DNA from: an uncultured Lachnospiraceae bacterium
GTDB lineage: Bacteria; Bacillota; Clostridia; Lachnospirales; Lachnospiraceae
Length of the DNA stretch: 64,000 nt
Direction of reading: 5' to 3'
Assembly: GCA_910579865.1 (NCBI GenBank)
Contig: CAJTXA010000006.1
Coordinates: 62,001-126,000, forward strand
The notes below the pieces were generated by a model that did no database searches, had not been told where the DNA came from, and saw only the letters and a list, made by a program, of their open reading frames with translations. Positions 37,654 through 47,515 of the stretch are shown here, in pieces. Both the position numbers and the translations under genes were made by a program. Within the stretch, counting starts at the first letter, position 1. Each line of letters starts with the position of its first letter.

Positions 37654-39333
37654 TTACAACAACGCTTTTTTCAGTTCTTCTATTTTAAAATACATTCCTT
37701 TATAACCAATTTTTTGACAAAGCCTCATAAAATAAGGTGGCTCAATACAAGCCTTTTTCATTACATCTTCTTGCGCAAATACTAGTTCCTTTCTTCCATC
37801 TGCTAATACCTGACCATGCGCCATCACAATTACTCGTTCAAAATTTTCTGCCACAAAATCCATATCATGCAAAATCGCAATTACAAGCCGTCCCCGTTTT
37901 TTTAACTTCTGGATTACTTTGCCAATTCTATCCTTCCCATACATATCTTGTGCAATTGTAGGTTCATCTAAAATCAGTACTTTTGTATCCATTGCAATCA
38001 CAGAAGCAATCGCAATTAATTTTCTTTGAGAAAGTTCTAAATCATATGGGTTTTCCTGTGCCAATCCTTCCAATCCCACCATTTGCAACGCATCAAATGC
38101 TTTTTTTTGTGCCTCCTCTTTTTTCATTCCTATATTTAATGGTCCAAACATTACTTCGTCCATTACATGATACTTAAAAATCTGATCATCTGGATTCTGA
38201 AAAACATAGCCAATTTCTCCAGCCAACATAGCAACTGTTTTTCCAACAATATCCTGTTTACCATAAAATATATTTCCTTGAATTGGTTTTAATAAGCCTT
38301 TTAAAAGTTTTACCAAAGTCGTCTTTCCTGCTCCATTTTGCCCTATAATAGCAGTAGAACGAGAATCAAAACACAACGATAAATTCGACAAAATTGGAAT
38401 AGAAGTCTGATAATAAAAAGTTAAATTTTTTATCTGAAAGATTGGTTCTCCTTCTTCCTTTTTTATTTCTTCTTTTAAACAATTTTCTTTTTCCTTTGGA
38501 AATTGTTCTTTTTGCTGCAGTGTTTCCTTTTGAGAAGCTGGATAGCAGCCATTCTCTAATTGGATTCCAAACTCCCGACATATTCTTGTATAGATAGGCG
38601 CCCTTATTCCATATTCTTCTAAATTTTTTATAGAAAAAATTCGTTCTGGTGTATCAAAAGCCACCTGTTTTCCATGATGTAACAAAAGAATCTGATCACA
38701 ATACCCAGCTAATTTTTCCATTTTCTGCTCTACCATAATAATTGTAATACCAGATTTTTTTAACTTTTCAACCACTTGAAATACTTCTTCACTTCCGGCT
38801 GGATCTAACTGGGAAGTTGGCTCGTCTAGCACTAATACTTCTGGTTCCATAGCAAGAATACTGGCAAGTGCCACTCTTTGCATCTGTCCTCCAGACAAAT
38901 CAAATGGATTTCGTTCTTGATAGGCTTCCATATCCAACAATTTTAAAACTTGTTTTACACGTGCAATCATTTCCTCTTTTGGAATCCCAAAATTTTGTAA
39001 TCCAAATGCTATTTCCTCAAATATGGTATCCTTCGCCCCTGATAACTGGTTAAAAGGGTTCTGAAATACCAGTCCCACTTGGCGGCAAAGTTCTGAAATA
39101 GGAATCTTTGCTACTTCCTGTTCCTTTATCCATACTTTTCCGCCATAGGCACCTTTAAAAAAATTTGGAACAAGTCCAACAAAAGCTTGACAAAGTGTAC
39201 TCTTTCCTGCCCCATTTTGTCCAATTATCCCTATAAATGAACCTTTTTCTATCTCAAAATTCAAATTATCTAATGCCAATTTATCTGTATTTGGATAGCA
39301 ATATTTCAGATTCTCTACCTTTATGTAAGCCAT
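37654..39333 (-). CDS. ECF transporter, fused double ATPase (EcfA-EcfA')
   Basis: Energy-coupling ATPase of 559 residues with two domains in one chain. Domain 1: Walker A GQNGAGKSTLCQ, signature LSGGQMQRV, Walker B LVLDEPTSQLDP. Domain 2: GQNGAGKTTLVK, LSQRKLIAIAS replacing LSGGQ, LILDEPTIAQD. Fusion of the two EcfA subunits is found in dedicated ECF systems of the YkoD type. A Lys/Glu-rich linker (about residues 270-290) joins the halves. It lies between the S component and the hydrolase. The T component is not here but at 55073. Confidence 0.92.
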   Translation of the reverse strand: MAYIKVENLKYCYPNTDKLALDNLNFEIEKGSFIGIIGQNGAGKSTLCQAFVGLVPNFFKGAYGGKVWIKEQEVAKIPISELCRQVGLVFQNPFNQLSGAKDTIFEEIAFGLQNFGIPKEEMIARVKQVLKLLDMEAYQERNPFDLSGGQMQRVALASILAMEPEVLVLDEPTSQLDPAGSEEVFQVVEKLKKSGITIIMVEQKMEKLAGYCDQILLLHHGKQVAFDTPERIFSIKNLEEYGIRAPIYTRICREFGIQLENGCYPASQKETLQQKEQFPKEKENCLKEEIKKEEGEPIFQIKNLTFYYQTSIPILSNLSLCFDSRSTAIIGQNGAGKTTLVKLLKGLLKPIQGNIFYGKQDIVGKTVAMLAGEIGYVFQNPDDQIFKYHVMDEVMFGPLNIGMKKEEAQKKAFDALQMVGLEGLAQENPYDLELSQRKLIAIASVIAMDTKVLILDEPTIAQDMYGKDRIGKVIQKLKKRGRLVIAILHDMDFVAENFERVIVMAHGQVLADGRKELVFAQEDVMKKACIEPPYFMRLCQKIGYKGMYFKIEELKKALL

Positions 39334-39408
39334 CTAGATCTCCCTTTCTCTCTTGATTGATACGAAGCAGTTGTCTTTCTTCTTCCAAACTTCTCTCATC
39401 ATTCAAGC

Positions 39409-40011
39409 TTAATCTAAGCTTTTTATTGTATCATTTCCTTCATAAAGAGTTGTCAATTTCTTAGGAAGCCCCTTTAAAATTACAAATACTATCATAATTG
39501 TAATCACCTTATCTGGCACATCTACTACAATTTCATCTAAAAGCGAACCCAAAACTACTGGCATATTTGCTGCCTGTGTTGCAGCAAACACAGAATCTCC
39601 CCAAACATTTCCTGTTGTTCCACCCCAAAAAATACAATTTAATGGAGTTGAAATAAAAACTGCCACTAATCCGGCAATCACTGCCGTCAACAATGCACCA
39701 GAAATATTTTTCATCTTACCAAGCCGAGCCATCACTCCTACAGTAAATCCAATCCCAAGACTAGTAATTGCATAGATTAATGTAATAGAATCTCCTGTTG
39801 TAAATCCATAAATTAAGTTGTTAGCAGCTCCACAAATAGCACCAATAATGGGACCTCCAAGTGCACCACCAATACAGGTTCCAATTGAATCTAACCAAAG
39901 TGGTAACTTTAATATTGATGCAAATAATTTTCCCAAATAATTGATTCCAATACAAGCTGGAATCAACACAAGACAAGCTGTATTCAGTTTTGTTTTAAAC
40001 AATTCTTTCAT
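39409..40011 (-). CDS. ECF transporter S component, substrate unknown
   Basis: Substrate-capturing membrane subunit of about 200 residues with six helices. ECF S features are IGTCIGGALGGPIIGAICGA, the Gly/Ala-rich coupling helix, and NLIYGFTTGDSITLIYA. ATG 40011 is chosen because AAAGGAGA lies eight bases before it; the frame reaches a TTG at 40035 without a site. Substrate is not evident. The adjoining nicotinamidase-like gene hints at a niacin-related compound. Its promoter block is shared with the distant T component gene. Confidence 0.85.
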   Translation of the reverse strand: MKELFKTKLNTACLVLIPACIGINYLGKLFASILKLPLWLDSIGTCIGGALGGPIIGAICGAANNLIYGFTTGDSITLIYAITSLGIGFTVGVMARLGKMKNISGALLTAVIAGLVAVFISTPLNCIFWGGTTGNVWGDSVFAATQAANMPVVLGSLLDEIVVDVPDKVITIMIVFVILKGLPKKLTTLYEGNDTIKSLD

Positions 40012-40060
40012 ACTCGTTTTCTCCTTTCGATTCAAACAGTATATTTCCTTAAATACTGTC

Positions 40061-40107
40061 TGCTATAGATTATCACTTCTTTATTGTCTTGTCAATGGTA
40101 ATGTCAG
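40061..40107 (-). promoter_or_regulatory. Promoter of the ECF S-A operon, copy 1 of a shared 47-bp block
   Basis: On the minus strand TTGACA (40095-40090), 17-bp spacer and TAATCT form a promoter. Upstream is a second TGACA 12 bp away, giving a direct repeat TGACA-N7-TGACA. The 47-bp block is 42/47 identical to 55866-55912 in front of the ecfT gene. A common regulator is inferred; none is identified. Confidence 0.75.
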
Positions 40108-40118
40108 AGAAACGACTA

Positions 40119-40853
40119 TCACTTCTGAATCAATAATTCCCCTATTTTTCTCATATCCATATGTTCTAACACATAATCTGCCTTCACAAATTCTTCTTTC
40201 GGTGAAATATTAGAATGTACATACAATGTGTGAAGTCCTACCCTTTTTGCTCCCATAATATCACAAACTCCATCATTTCCTACCATAATTGCTGTATCTT
40301 TTGCAATTTTATATTTTTCTATTAAACCTTCAAAAAATCGACTATCTGGCTTTTTATAAGAAAAATCAGATGAAATAAAAATTCCTTCAAAATAAGAATC
40401 AATTCCCAATGCCTTTATCTCATACTCAGCAAAAATTCTCTGTGCATTCGACAAAAGATAGAGCTGTTTTCCATTTTCTTTTAATAATTCCAACAGTTCC
40501 TTTGTTCCCTGATAAAGTTTTATATAGTCCGTCGATAATGTTCTAAAAAACTGCCCTGTATAAACTGCCATTTTTTTATCAATTTCTATCTGCTTTTCCT
40601 GAAAAATTTTTAAAAATACCTGCTCAATCTGAATCTCTGGATAGGCTTCATGTCCATCTCTACTTAAAAGATCTTTTCCTTTTTGCATCTTAGCTACAAT
40701 TCTTTGATAAGCTTTATGTAACTCCTCTGCTTGATAAACAGCCCCATAATATCCTAAAAATAAAGATAGTTTTTTCCAAACTTCTACTTTATCTTCATCG
40801 GTATGAATGTCAATTAATGTTCCATATAAATCAAATATACAAGTTTGATACAT
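40119..40853 (-). CDS. HAD-superfamily hydrolase
   Basis: Soluble phosphatase/dehalogenase-like enzyme of 244 residues. Motif I is FDLYGTL, with the nucleophile Asp but Tyr in place of the second Asp, as in haloacid-dehalogenase-type members and some nucleotidases. Motif II is LLSNAQ, motif III Lys is in YKKPDSRFF, and motif IV is MVGNDGVCDI. The helical cap follows motif I. It is upstream of the ECF operon but separated by a promoter. The substrate is unknown. Confidence 0.88.
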   Translation of the reverse strand: MYQTCIFDLYGTLIDIHTDEDKVEVWKKLSLFLGYYGAVYQAEELHKAYQRIVAKMQKGKDLLSRDGHEAYPEIQIEQVFLKIFQEKQIEIDKKMAVYTGQFFRTLSTDYIKLYQGTKELLELLKENGKQLYLLSNAQRIFAEYEIKALGIDSYFEGIFISSDFSYKKPDSRFFEGLIEKYKIAKDTAIMVGNDGVCDIMGAKRVGLHTLYVHSNISPKEEFVKADYVLEHMDMRKIGELLIQK

Positions 40854-40958
40854 CGTTATTTTATCCTTTCAAAATATAAATTATAAAATTGCTATTTTAA
40901 TTCTTACATCAAAAATCCTCTTAATTCTATTTTTCTTTTATTAAAAATATATTATTTA

Positions 40959-40988
40959 TTGACATCTCGATTCCTCTGCTTATATAAT
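40959..40988 (+). promoter_or_regulatory. Promoter of the AraC-family gene
   Basis: TTGACA (40959-40964), 18-bp spacer and TATAAT (40983-40988), 25 bp before the ATG. Near consensus, so expression is probably constitutive unless repressed. Confidence 0.7.
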
Positions 40989-41013
40989 AAACTAAAAAAG
41001 ACAGGAGAACAAA

Positions 41014-41907
41014 ATGACGACACAAAATACACAAACCCTTTCCCGTTATGAACAAAAACAACATGGTACTTCTGAATTTCCTTATGTTGTCTACCATTCT
41101 GTTATACCAGACTTTATTCATTCCTATCCTCTTCATTGGCACGAGGAAATTGAATTTATTTTTATTATAAGCGGCCAAGTACTTATTACATTAAATAAAA
41201 CTCCTATCTCTGTTTCTAAGGGAGATATTATTCCTATTCTTCCAGGCGTACTTCATGCTATCGATCAGGATCAAAATCATACTGCTGAATATTACAATAT
41301 TGTATTTGATCTTAAATTACTCGGTCAAGACACGTCATCTGATTTCTGCTTCCAAAACTACATTAAACCCTATTTACAGGAAGAAATCGCTCTTCCCCAA
41401 CTATTGTCCCAAAGTCATTCAATCTATCAAAAGCTTCAAAAGACCTTAATAGACCTAATTAAAATGCAGCATTTTAACTGTCCAGCATCCGAGCTTTATA
41501 TCAAATCACAGCTTTTTTATATTTTCTGGCTCCTAGAACCATTACAATATAAAATCCAGCCAACCACTCCAAACCAATACCATATCTCTCAAATACAAAA
41601 AATGAAAGATTTATTATTATTTATTCATACCAATTATGCTTCTCCTCTTACCTTAAAAGAGGCTGCTAATTTCTGCAATTATAGTGCCTCTTATTTTTCC
41701 AAATTTTTTAAATCCTTTACAGGTATGACACTTATTGAATATCTAAACCACTATCGCCTAAAAAAAGCTGGTGATCTGCTACTAACCACCAGCATGAGTA
41801 TTATAGAAATATCCGAAACAATTGGATTTGAAAACCATTCCTACTTTATACGCCTATTTCGAAAGCACTATCAGACTACCCCAAAACAATATCGAAAGCA
41901 ACATTAA
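41014..41907 (+). CDS. AraC-family transcriptional regulator
   Basis: Regulator of 297 residues. The N-terminal cupin binds an effector (HWHEEIEFIFIISGQ, PILPGVLHAI). The C-terminal double HTH has LKEAANFCNYSASYFSKFFK and MSIIEISETIGFENHSYFIR, ending TTPKQYRKQ. The gene is convergent with malQ, overlapping at the stop codons by 4 bp. A sugar-related effector is likely from the setting, but control of the mal operon is not shown; a LacI regulator next to malE is the better candidate. Confidence 0.92.
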   Translation: MTTQNTQTLSRYEQKQHGTSEFPYVVYHSVIPDFIHSYPLHWHEEIEFIFIISGQVLITLNKTPISVSKGDIIPILPGVLHAIDQDQNHTAEYYNIVFDLKLLGQDTSSDFCFQNYIKPYLQEEIALPQLLSQSHSIYQKLQKTLIDLIKMQHFNCPASELYIKSQLFYIFWLLEPLQYKIQPTTPNQYHISQIQKMKDLLLFIHTNYASPLTLKEAANFCNYSASYFSKFFKSFTGMTLIEYLNHYRLKKAGDLLLTTSMSIIEISETIGFENHSYFIRLFRKHYQTTPKQYRKQH

Positions 41908-43403
41908 CACCGCCCATATAACTGTGTAATCCGATAAATTTCCTTTAAAAGTCCTTTCTTAATCTCTCCTTCCTTTAAGCGCCATTTCCAATTTGTTCCA
42001 AGTGTGGAAGGCATATTCATTCGAGCTGCATTTCCATATCCAAGATAGTCTTGAATTGGAATAATACAATAATTTGCTACACTGCTCATAGCAAGATAAA
42101 TAATTTCTTTACAGATTTCTTCTGTCTTTCCATCTTCTTTACGAATATAATCTAACACCATCTTTCGATCTTCTTCTTCTAAATTTTGATACCAGGAATA
42201 AAGTGTTTCATTATCATGAGTCCCAGTGTATACTACACAATTTTTATCATAATTATAAGGCAAATAGTCTCCTGCATTTTCGGCATCTTTACTATTAAAA
42301 GCAAACTCTAATACCCGCATATTTGGATAGCCGCTTTCCCTAACTAATGCACGAACCGAATCTGTCATAAACCCTAAATCCTCTGCAATAATCCGCTTTT
42401 GTCCCAGCCTGTGATGAATAGTATGAAACAATTCCATTCCAGGCCCTTTCTCCCAATGCCCATTTTCTGCTGTGAGATCTCCATAAGGAATCGAATAATA
42501 TTCATCAAACCCTCGGAAATGATCGATTCGAACAACATCATATAATCGAAAACAATGTTCCATTCGTTTTACCCACCAGTCAAATCCTTGCTGTCTATGA
42601 AATTCCCAGCGGTACAAAGGATTTCCCCATAATTGTCCTGTCTCTGAAAAAGCATCTGGAGGACATCCTGCTACTGCTACTGGTATATTTGTTTCATCTA
42701 ATTGAAAAAGTTGTGGACTTGCCCAAGTATCTGCGCTATCAAATGCAACATAAATTGGAATATCTCCAATAATCTCTACTCCCTGCTGATTTGCATATGC
42801 TTTTAGCTTTAACCACTGTTCTTGAAACTTAAACTGTAAATACTTATAAAACTCAATTTCAAAATAAAGTTCCCTTCGATAATAATCCAAAGCAAATCCC
42901 CATCGAAGCCGGATATCCTCTGCCCATTCAATCCAGCTCTTTCCTTCAAATCGATCCTTTACTGCCATAAATAAAGCATAGTCATCCAACCACCAGCTAT
43001 ATTCCTGACAAAAATGACAAAATTCTTTTATCTCTGTTACCTGGCTGCGCTCATATGCTTTTCTTAAAAGTCCAAGTCTTCCCTGATAAATCTTTCCATA
43101 ATCAACAAAACCTTCTTCTGACTCAAAATCTACTGCATCACATTCTTCTTTTGTAAGAACACCTTCCTCTATTAAATCCTCTAAACTAATAAAATAAGGA
43201 TTTCCTGCAAAAGTAGAAAAAGACTGATATGGAGAATCTCCATAACTAGTAGGACCAAGAGGCAAAATTTGCCAATAACTTTGACCTGCTTCCTTTAATT
43301 GGTCCACAAATTGATAAGCACTTTTTGAAAAACACCCAATTCCATACTTGGAAGGTAAGCTGCTAATCGGCAGCAAAATTCCACTACTTCTTAACTTTCT
43401 CAT
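41904..43403 (-). CDS. malQ: 4-alpha-glucanotransferase (amylomaltase, GH77)
   Basis: Cytoplasmic enzyme that transfers alpha-1,4-glucan segments between maltodextrins and releases glucose. The 499-residue length is usual for bacterial amylomaltase. Family marks are GILLPISSLPSKYGIG at the N-terminus, SPYQSFSTFAGNPYFI, the nucleophile Asp in VVRIDHFRGF, acid/base Glu in IIAEDLG and the catalytic Asp in YTGTHDNETL. It is the last gene of the mal operon and overlaps the pullulanase gene as ATGA. Confidence 0.97.
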   Translation of the reverse strand: MRKLRSSGILLPISSLPSKYGIGCFSKSAYQFVDQLKEAGQSYWQILPLGPTSYGDSPYQSFSTFAGNPYFISLEDLIEEGVLTKEECDAVDFESEEGFVDYGKIYQGRLGLLRKAYERSQVTEIKEFCHFCQEYSWWLDDYALFMAVKDRFEGKSWIEWAEDIRLRWGFALDYYRRELYFEIEFYKYLQFKFQEQWLKLKAYANQQGVEIIGDIPIYVAFDSADTWASPQLFQLDETNIPVAVAGCPPDAFSETGQLWGNPLYRWEFHRQQGFDWWVKRMEHCFRLYDVVRIDHFRGFDEYYSIPYGDLTAENGHWEKGPGMELFHTIHHRLGQKRIIAEDLGFMTDSVRALVRESGYPNMRVLEFAFNSKDAENAGDYLPYNYDKNCVVYTGTHDNETLYSWYQNLEEEDRKMVLDYIRKEDGKTEEICKEIIYLAMSSVANYCIIPIQDYLGYGNAARMNMPSTLGTNWKWRLKEGEIKKGLLKEIYRITQLYGRC

Positions 43404-45436
43404 ATCTTTAACCTCTTTTCTTTTCCTAAAACTGTTACAGAACGTGGCAATAGTTCCAACCTATCCATCACAATTTCTAATCCTTCTAAATTCCATCGCT
43501 TTTCACCATCTGTTATTAACTTCCATTTTCCATCCGGCAATCGAATCTCATTAGAAACAGAATTCGGATTATAATATACCAAAGCTTGTTCCCATCTTCC
43601 TGTATTTTCTTTATCCTCTAGTATAAATCCAATCAAAGCTCCCTTTTCCTCTAAAAATAAAATCTGTTTTGCTGCCTCTTTATCCAATCTGTTTAAAACA
43701 GGAAGTGTCTGCCGCATTGCAATTAAAAAGCGATAGTATTCTATAAGTCCTCTATATTCTTTTGCACGGTTCCAGTCTAATTGATTTAACTTTGGAGAAC
43801 AGTTATAACTATTTTCACATCCATTTTTTGTTCGTGCAAATTCTTCTCCAGCTTGAAAAAAAGGAATTCCAAGACAAGTAAATACAATGCCCGCTGCCAT
43901 CTTATTCATCTGCAAAATATCTGGATCTTTTTGATTATAAACAGCTTCTCCTTTTACAGAAATCACTAACTTATCCCAAAGTGTTCGATCATCATGTGCT
44001 GAAATATAATTAATAATCTGAGAAGGAGCTAACGGTCGAATCTTGTCTATCATCTCCTCTTTACATAAGCCGCACACACTAGCCATCACTTTTTCTTTTG
44101 CCTTTAATACCTCTTGTTTTCCACCATTTACATATCCCTTATGCTCCGAAATAAAATTATTTCCCTTCACACTATCCCGAATCAGATCCGAAAAAATAGC
44201 AATTCTACTATTAAGATTATGTACATTCTTGGCAACTGCTGGCACAGCTCCTAATTCCATTGCTGTTTTATCTGCTGCCCATGGTTCTCCATACATTAAA
44301 ATTTCTTCTCCATTTGGAAGATTATCTAACCTTTGACGAATCTGATTCATTGTCTTTACATCATGAAGCCCCATCAAATCAAAACGAAATCCATCGATAT
44401 GATATTCTGTAGCCCAATAGCAAACGGAATCTCCCATAAATTTACGAAACATTTCCCGTTCACTTGCTGTATCATTTCCACAGGCGGATCCATTTGTATA
44501 ATTTCCTTTCGAATCGACACGATAATAATAATCTGGCACCGTCCGCTGTAAAACACTATTTAAGTGATAAGTATGATTAAAAACCACATCCATAATTACT
44601 CCAATACCAGCTTGATGCAGTGCCTGAACCATCTGCTTAAATTCCAAAATCCGTACCGATCCATCATAAGCATCTGTAGCATACGATCCTTCTGGAACAT
44701 TATAATTGACTGGATCATATCCCCAATTAAACTGTTCTTTTTCTAAATTTCGTTCATCTACGGAACCAAAATCAAATGCTGGAAGCAAATGTACATAAGT
44801 AACTCCTAGCCATTTTAAATATTCAATACAACTAAAAAATTCTCCTTTCCCATCAAGAGAAGTTTTATTTTGTGTAAAAGCCAAATACTTTCCTTGCCAA
44901 TCCTTCTGCACCCCACTGTGAAAGTCATAGGAAAAATCTTGAATATGTAATTCGTAAATTACAGGCTTTTGAAAAATCCCTTCTGGCCGTCTATCCTTTT
45001 CCCAATCTTTTGGATTTGTCTGCTCCAAATTTACTACCATGCTTCGTTCCCCATTGACACCACATGCCCGTGCATAAGGATCGCCTGTTTCGCAAGTCTT
45101 ACCATCTACTGTTACCAGATAAGTATAATAAAGTCCATTCAAATTCCCCTCAACTTGTACAGACCATGTTCCAAACTCACCTGGTTCCATAAAAAAATTC
45201 TCTGCAAAATCTTCCTTTTCTTTCTCTAATGCTTCCTCTCTACTTCCAAACGCATAAATCTTTAAAAAAACCTTCTCTGCTGTAGGTGCCCAAACCTTAA
45301 ACTGCGTCCTGTCCTTCCTCCAAAAAGCTCCTAAATCCTCACCTGTATAATAATATTTGTTTAGAAATTCCTCAGAGGTAAACCATTCCTTAAGAAATAC
45401 TCTTTTCTCAGATTCTGGTTTTACCATCTCAACCAT
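43400..45436 (-). CDS. pulA: Type I pullulanase (GH13_14)
   Basis: Cuts alpha-1,6 branch points in pullulan and branched maltodextrins. No signal peptide is seen, so it acts inside the cell. It is about 678 residues from ATG 45436, which has AAAGGAGG three bases away; ATG 45427 is equally possible. The frame extends to 45628 but that would overlap the GH133 gene. A CBM48-like domain (FKVWAPTAEKVFL) is followed by the type I signature FNWGYDPVNYN. The four GH13 regions are VIMDVVFNHT, GFRFDLMGLHD (nucleophile Asp), MYGEPWA (acid/base Glu) and YISAHDDRTL. Confidence 0.93.
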   Translation of the reverse strand: MVEMVKPESEKRVFLKEWFTSEEFLNKYYYTGEDLGAFWRKDRTQFKVWAPTAEKVFLKIYAFGSREEALEKEKEDFAENFFMEPGEFGTWSVQVEGNLNGLYYTYLVTVDGKTCETGDPYARACGVNGERSMVVNLEQTNPKDWEKDRRPEGIFQKPVIYELHIQDFSYDFHSGVQKDWQGKYLAFTQNKTSLDGKGEFFSCIEYLKWLGVTYVHLLPAFDFGSVDERNLEKEQFNWGYDPVNYNVPEGSYATDAYDGSVRILEFKQMVQALHQAGIGVIMDVVFNHTYHLNSVLQRTVPDYYYRVDSKGNYTNGSACGNDTASEREMFRKFMGDSVCYWATEYHIDGFRFDLMGLHDVKTMNQIRQRLDNLPNGEEILMYGEPWAADKTAMELGAVPAVAKNVHNLNSRIAIFSDLIRDSVKGNNFISEHKGYVNGGKQEVLKAKEKVMASVCGLCKEEMIDKIRPLAPSQIINYISAHDDRTLWDKLVISVKGEAVYNQKDPDILQMNKMAAGIVFTCLGIPFFQAGEEFARTKNGCENSYNCSPKLNQLDWNRAKEYRGLIEYYRFLIAMRQTLPVLNRLDKEAAKQILFLEEKGALIGFILEDKENTGRWEQALVYYNPNSVSNEIRLPDGKWKLITDGEKRWNLEGLEIVMDRLELLPRSVTVLGKEKRLKI

Positions 45437-45491
45437 CTTCCTCCTTTCCAATCCCATATATGCTTCTTTTTTATCTTTGATCTTTCTACAA

Positions 45492-47489
45492 TTATGCTTC
45501 TCTCTTTCCCTCCATTTGTTCGATTTTTGCATAAACTCGTAGAATTTCACCAACACTCCATGCTTGTGCAAAACATCCGCAAGTAGTATTTGGACAATCC
45601 CCATCGTAAATTTCAGCAATCTGTCCAATACATCCCTCCAAAAGACATGCCTCCATCGCTAAAAGCTGCTGTTTTACAATTGAAATTGCCTGTTCCTTAT
45701 CTTCTTCCCATCGAAGCAATGCCAAATAATAAGCACCAAGTGGATAAGCCCAAACTGTTCCCTGATGATAAGCAAGATCTCTTTCTCTTTGTGATCCGCC
45801 ATAAACAGGATGATATTCCGGATCCTCTGGGCTCAAGCTACGAAGTCCCCAAGAAGTATATAAATGCCGATATACTGTTTGTAATATACTCTTTGCCTGT
45901 TCTCTGTCTAACATAGTATAGCTCAATGTCAACGTCCAAATCTGATTACAGCGAATTTGCCAGTCCGCTTTGGTTTCTCCTGACTTTGATACGACATCCC
46001 GAAGATATCCTCGTTCTTTATCCCAAAATAACTCCAAAAAACTCTTTTTCACTTTCTCTGCCATTCCTTCAAAGTACGTCTGCTTCCCCTCCCCTATTTT
46101 CTCTCTCTTTGAAAGTTCAGCCATAATACAAAGAGCATTATACCAATATGCATTTACTTCTACTGGTTTTCCATGTCTTGGAGTTGGTAATATCGTCTCA
46201 ATTCGAACATCCATCCAAGTTAATTGATACAATCCCTCTCCTGCTGTAATCAACCCATCTGTATCCATATAAATTTGAAAATCAGTTCCCTTCTGATACC
46301 ATTCCACAATTTCTAAAAGGATTGGCCACGCTTCTTTTAACAATACTTGATCAAACGTTGCCAGATAATACTGATAAAATACCTCAAAAAATAAAAGAGA
46401 AGCATCTACTGTGTTATAAATTGGTTCTGCACCATCTTCAGGGAACATATTTGGCATCAATCCTTTTCTGCAATATGCCAAAAATGTTCGAAGTATGCTC
46501 TGTGCACTATGATATTGTTTTGTAGAAAGTGTACATCCGATCATTGCAATCATAGTGTCTCTTCCCCAATCTCCAAAGAAAGGATAACCAGCTATAATAG
46601 ACTCACTTTTTGTAGATTCCCTCCAAGTCAAAAACTGATTTGCACTTCGAACTAAAATTTGTGCGGTCGGACTTTTTAATCCTGCCTGTTCTATTAACTT
46701 TTCCTGCCGCCATTTTTCTTTTTCTTTTTCTCTTTTTATCCACTCTCTGTCTACTTCCTCTAATTCTTCCATACTATATACAAGATAAAATTCCTGTACT
46801 CCAGCCGAAAAAGGACATAAAATTTCATGATTTTTTGCTGTACATCCTATAAAATCTCTGCCATCTCGTTTATCCTTTTCATAATACCATCCATCTAAAA
46901 ACTCTGTTTCTTTGGTTACAATCTTTCCATTTGTCTGATAATAAAGAGAAATTCCATTTGAACAAATCCGTTTTTGATCAATCGTGAAAGTTTGCTGTTT
47001 TGACAGCCTCTGTCCTTTTGGTACAAATTGCATCCACGGCGTTAGCTTTAGACATCCACTGCTTCCACTTCGAATTTTATATTCCACTACAACCGTATTT
47101 TCTCCTTGCTTCATCCATATTGTCTGTATTACATCCGTATCTCTGATATGATACTGCCACTCTGGAAAAAAGTCCATTACAAAACATTGTAAATATTGAA
47201 ATCCATCTTGGATACAAGCTACTTCTGCTTTTCCCATCTCCTTATTCAAATAACGTTGAGAAGCTAAATTCCAATATTTTCCTTCCAATTCCAAACATGC
47301 ATGAACATTCGTAATCATATGATAACGTTTTGAAGGTGCTTGTAAAGCGGCAATCAGCAATGCATGATCATTTCTTACATTTGCCCCAACTATACTAAAA
47401 GAAGAAAAGCCCCCTAGTCCATTTGTTAAAAGATAACCATTCTCCTCTCCCTGTTCAATCTTCCGCCAATTATTTTTTCCAAAAACCAC
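45492..47489 (-). CDS. Glycogen debranching enzyme, amylo-1,6-glucosidase (GH133)
   Basis: Cytoplasmic enzyme of 665 residues that removes single alpha-1,6-linked glucose stubs. The N-terminal GDE_N beta-sandwich begins YLLTNGLGGFSSFSI. The C-terminal (alpha/alpha)6 barrel has GYPFFGDWGRDTMIAM, TWMDVRI, PVEVNAYWYNAL and HQGTVWAYPLGAY, with Asp and Glu catalytic residues in these loops. It follows malG by 82 bp, with a terminator-like hairpin in the gap, and precedes the pullulanase. A GTG or ATG near 47489 with AGGAGG is used. Confidence 0.95.
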   Translation of the reverse strand: MVFGKNNWRKIEQGEENGYLLTNGLGGFSSFSIVGANVRNDHALLIAALQAPSKRYHMITNVHACLELEGKYWNLASQRYLNKEMGKAEVACIQDGFQYLQCFVMDFFPEWQYHIRDTDVIQTIWMKQGENTVVVEYKIRSGSSGCLKLTPWMQFVPKGQRLSKQQTFTIDQKRICSNGISLYYQTNGKIVTKETEFLDGWYYEKDKRDGRDFIGCTAKNHEILCPFSAGVQEFYLVYSMEELEEVDREWIKREKEKEKWRQEKLIEQAGLKSPTAQILVRSANQFLTWRESTKSESIIAGYPFFGDWGRDTMIAMIGCTLSTKQYHSAQSILRTFLAYCRKGLMPNMFPEDGAEPIYNTVDASLLFFEVFYQYYLATFDQVLLKEAWPILLEIVEWYQKGTDFQIYMDTDGLITAGEGLYQLTWMDVRIETILPTPRHGKPVEVNAYWYNALCIMAELSKREKIGEGKQTYFEGMAEKVKKSFLELFWDKERGYLRDVVSKSGETKADWQIRCNQIWTLTLSYTMLDREQAKSILQTVYRHLYTSWGLRSLSPEDPEYHPVYGGSQRERDLAYHQGTVWAYPLGAYYLALLRWEEDKEQAISIVKQQLLAMEACLLEGCIGQIAEIYDGDCPNTTCGCFAQAWSVGEILRVYAKIEQMEGKREA

Positions 47490-47515
47490 CTGCCTTATAG
47501 CCTCCTCTCTTTTTG

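Noticed and set aside
44043..44336. 97-codon plus-strand ORF inside the pullulanase gene
   Set aside because: Antisense shadow of a strongly conserved GH13 region.
43400..45628. 742-codon version of the pullulanase
   Set aside because: The first 64 codons overlap the GH133 gene, lack a ribosome site and do not resemble the CBM48 start.
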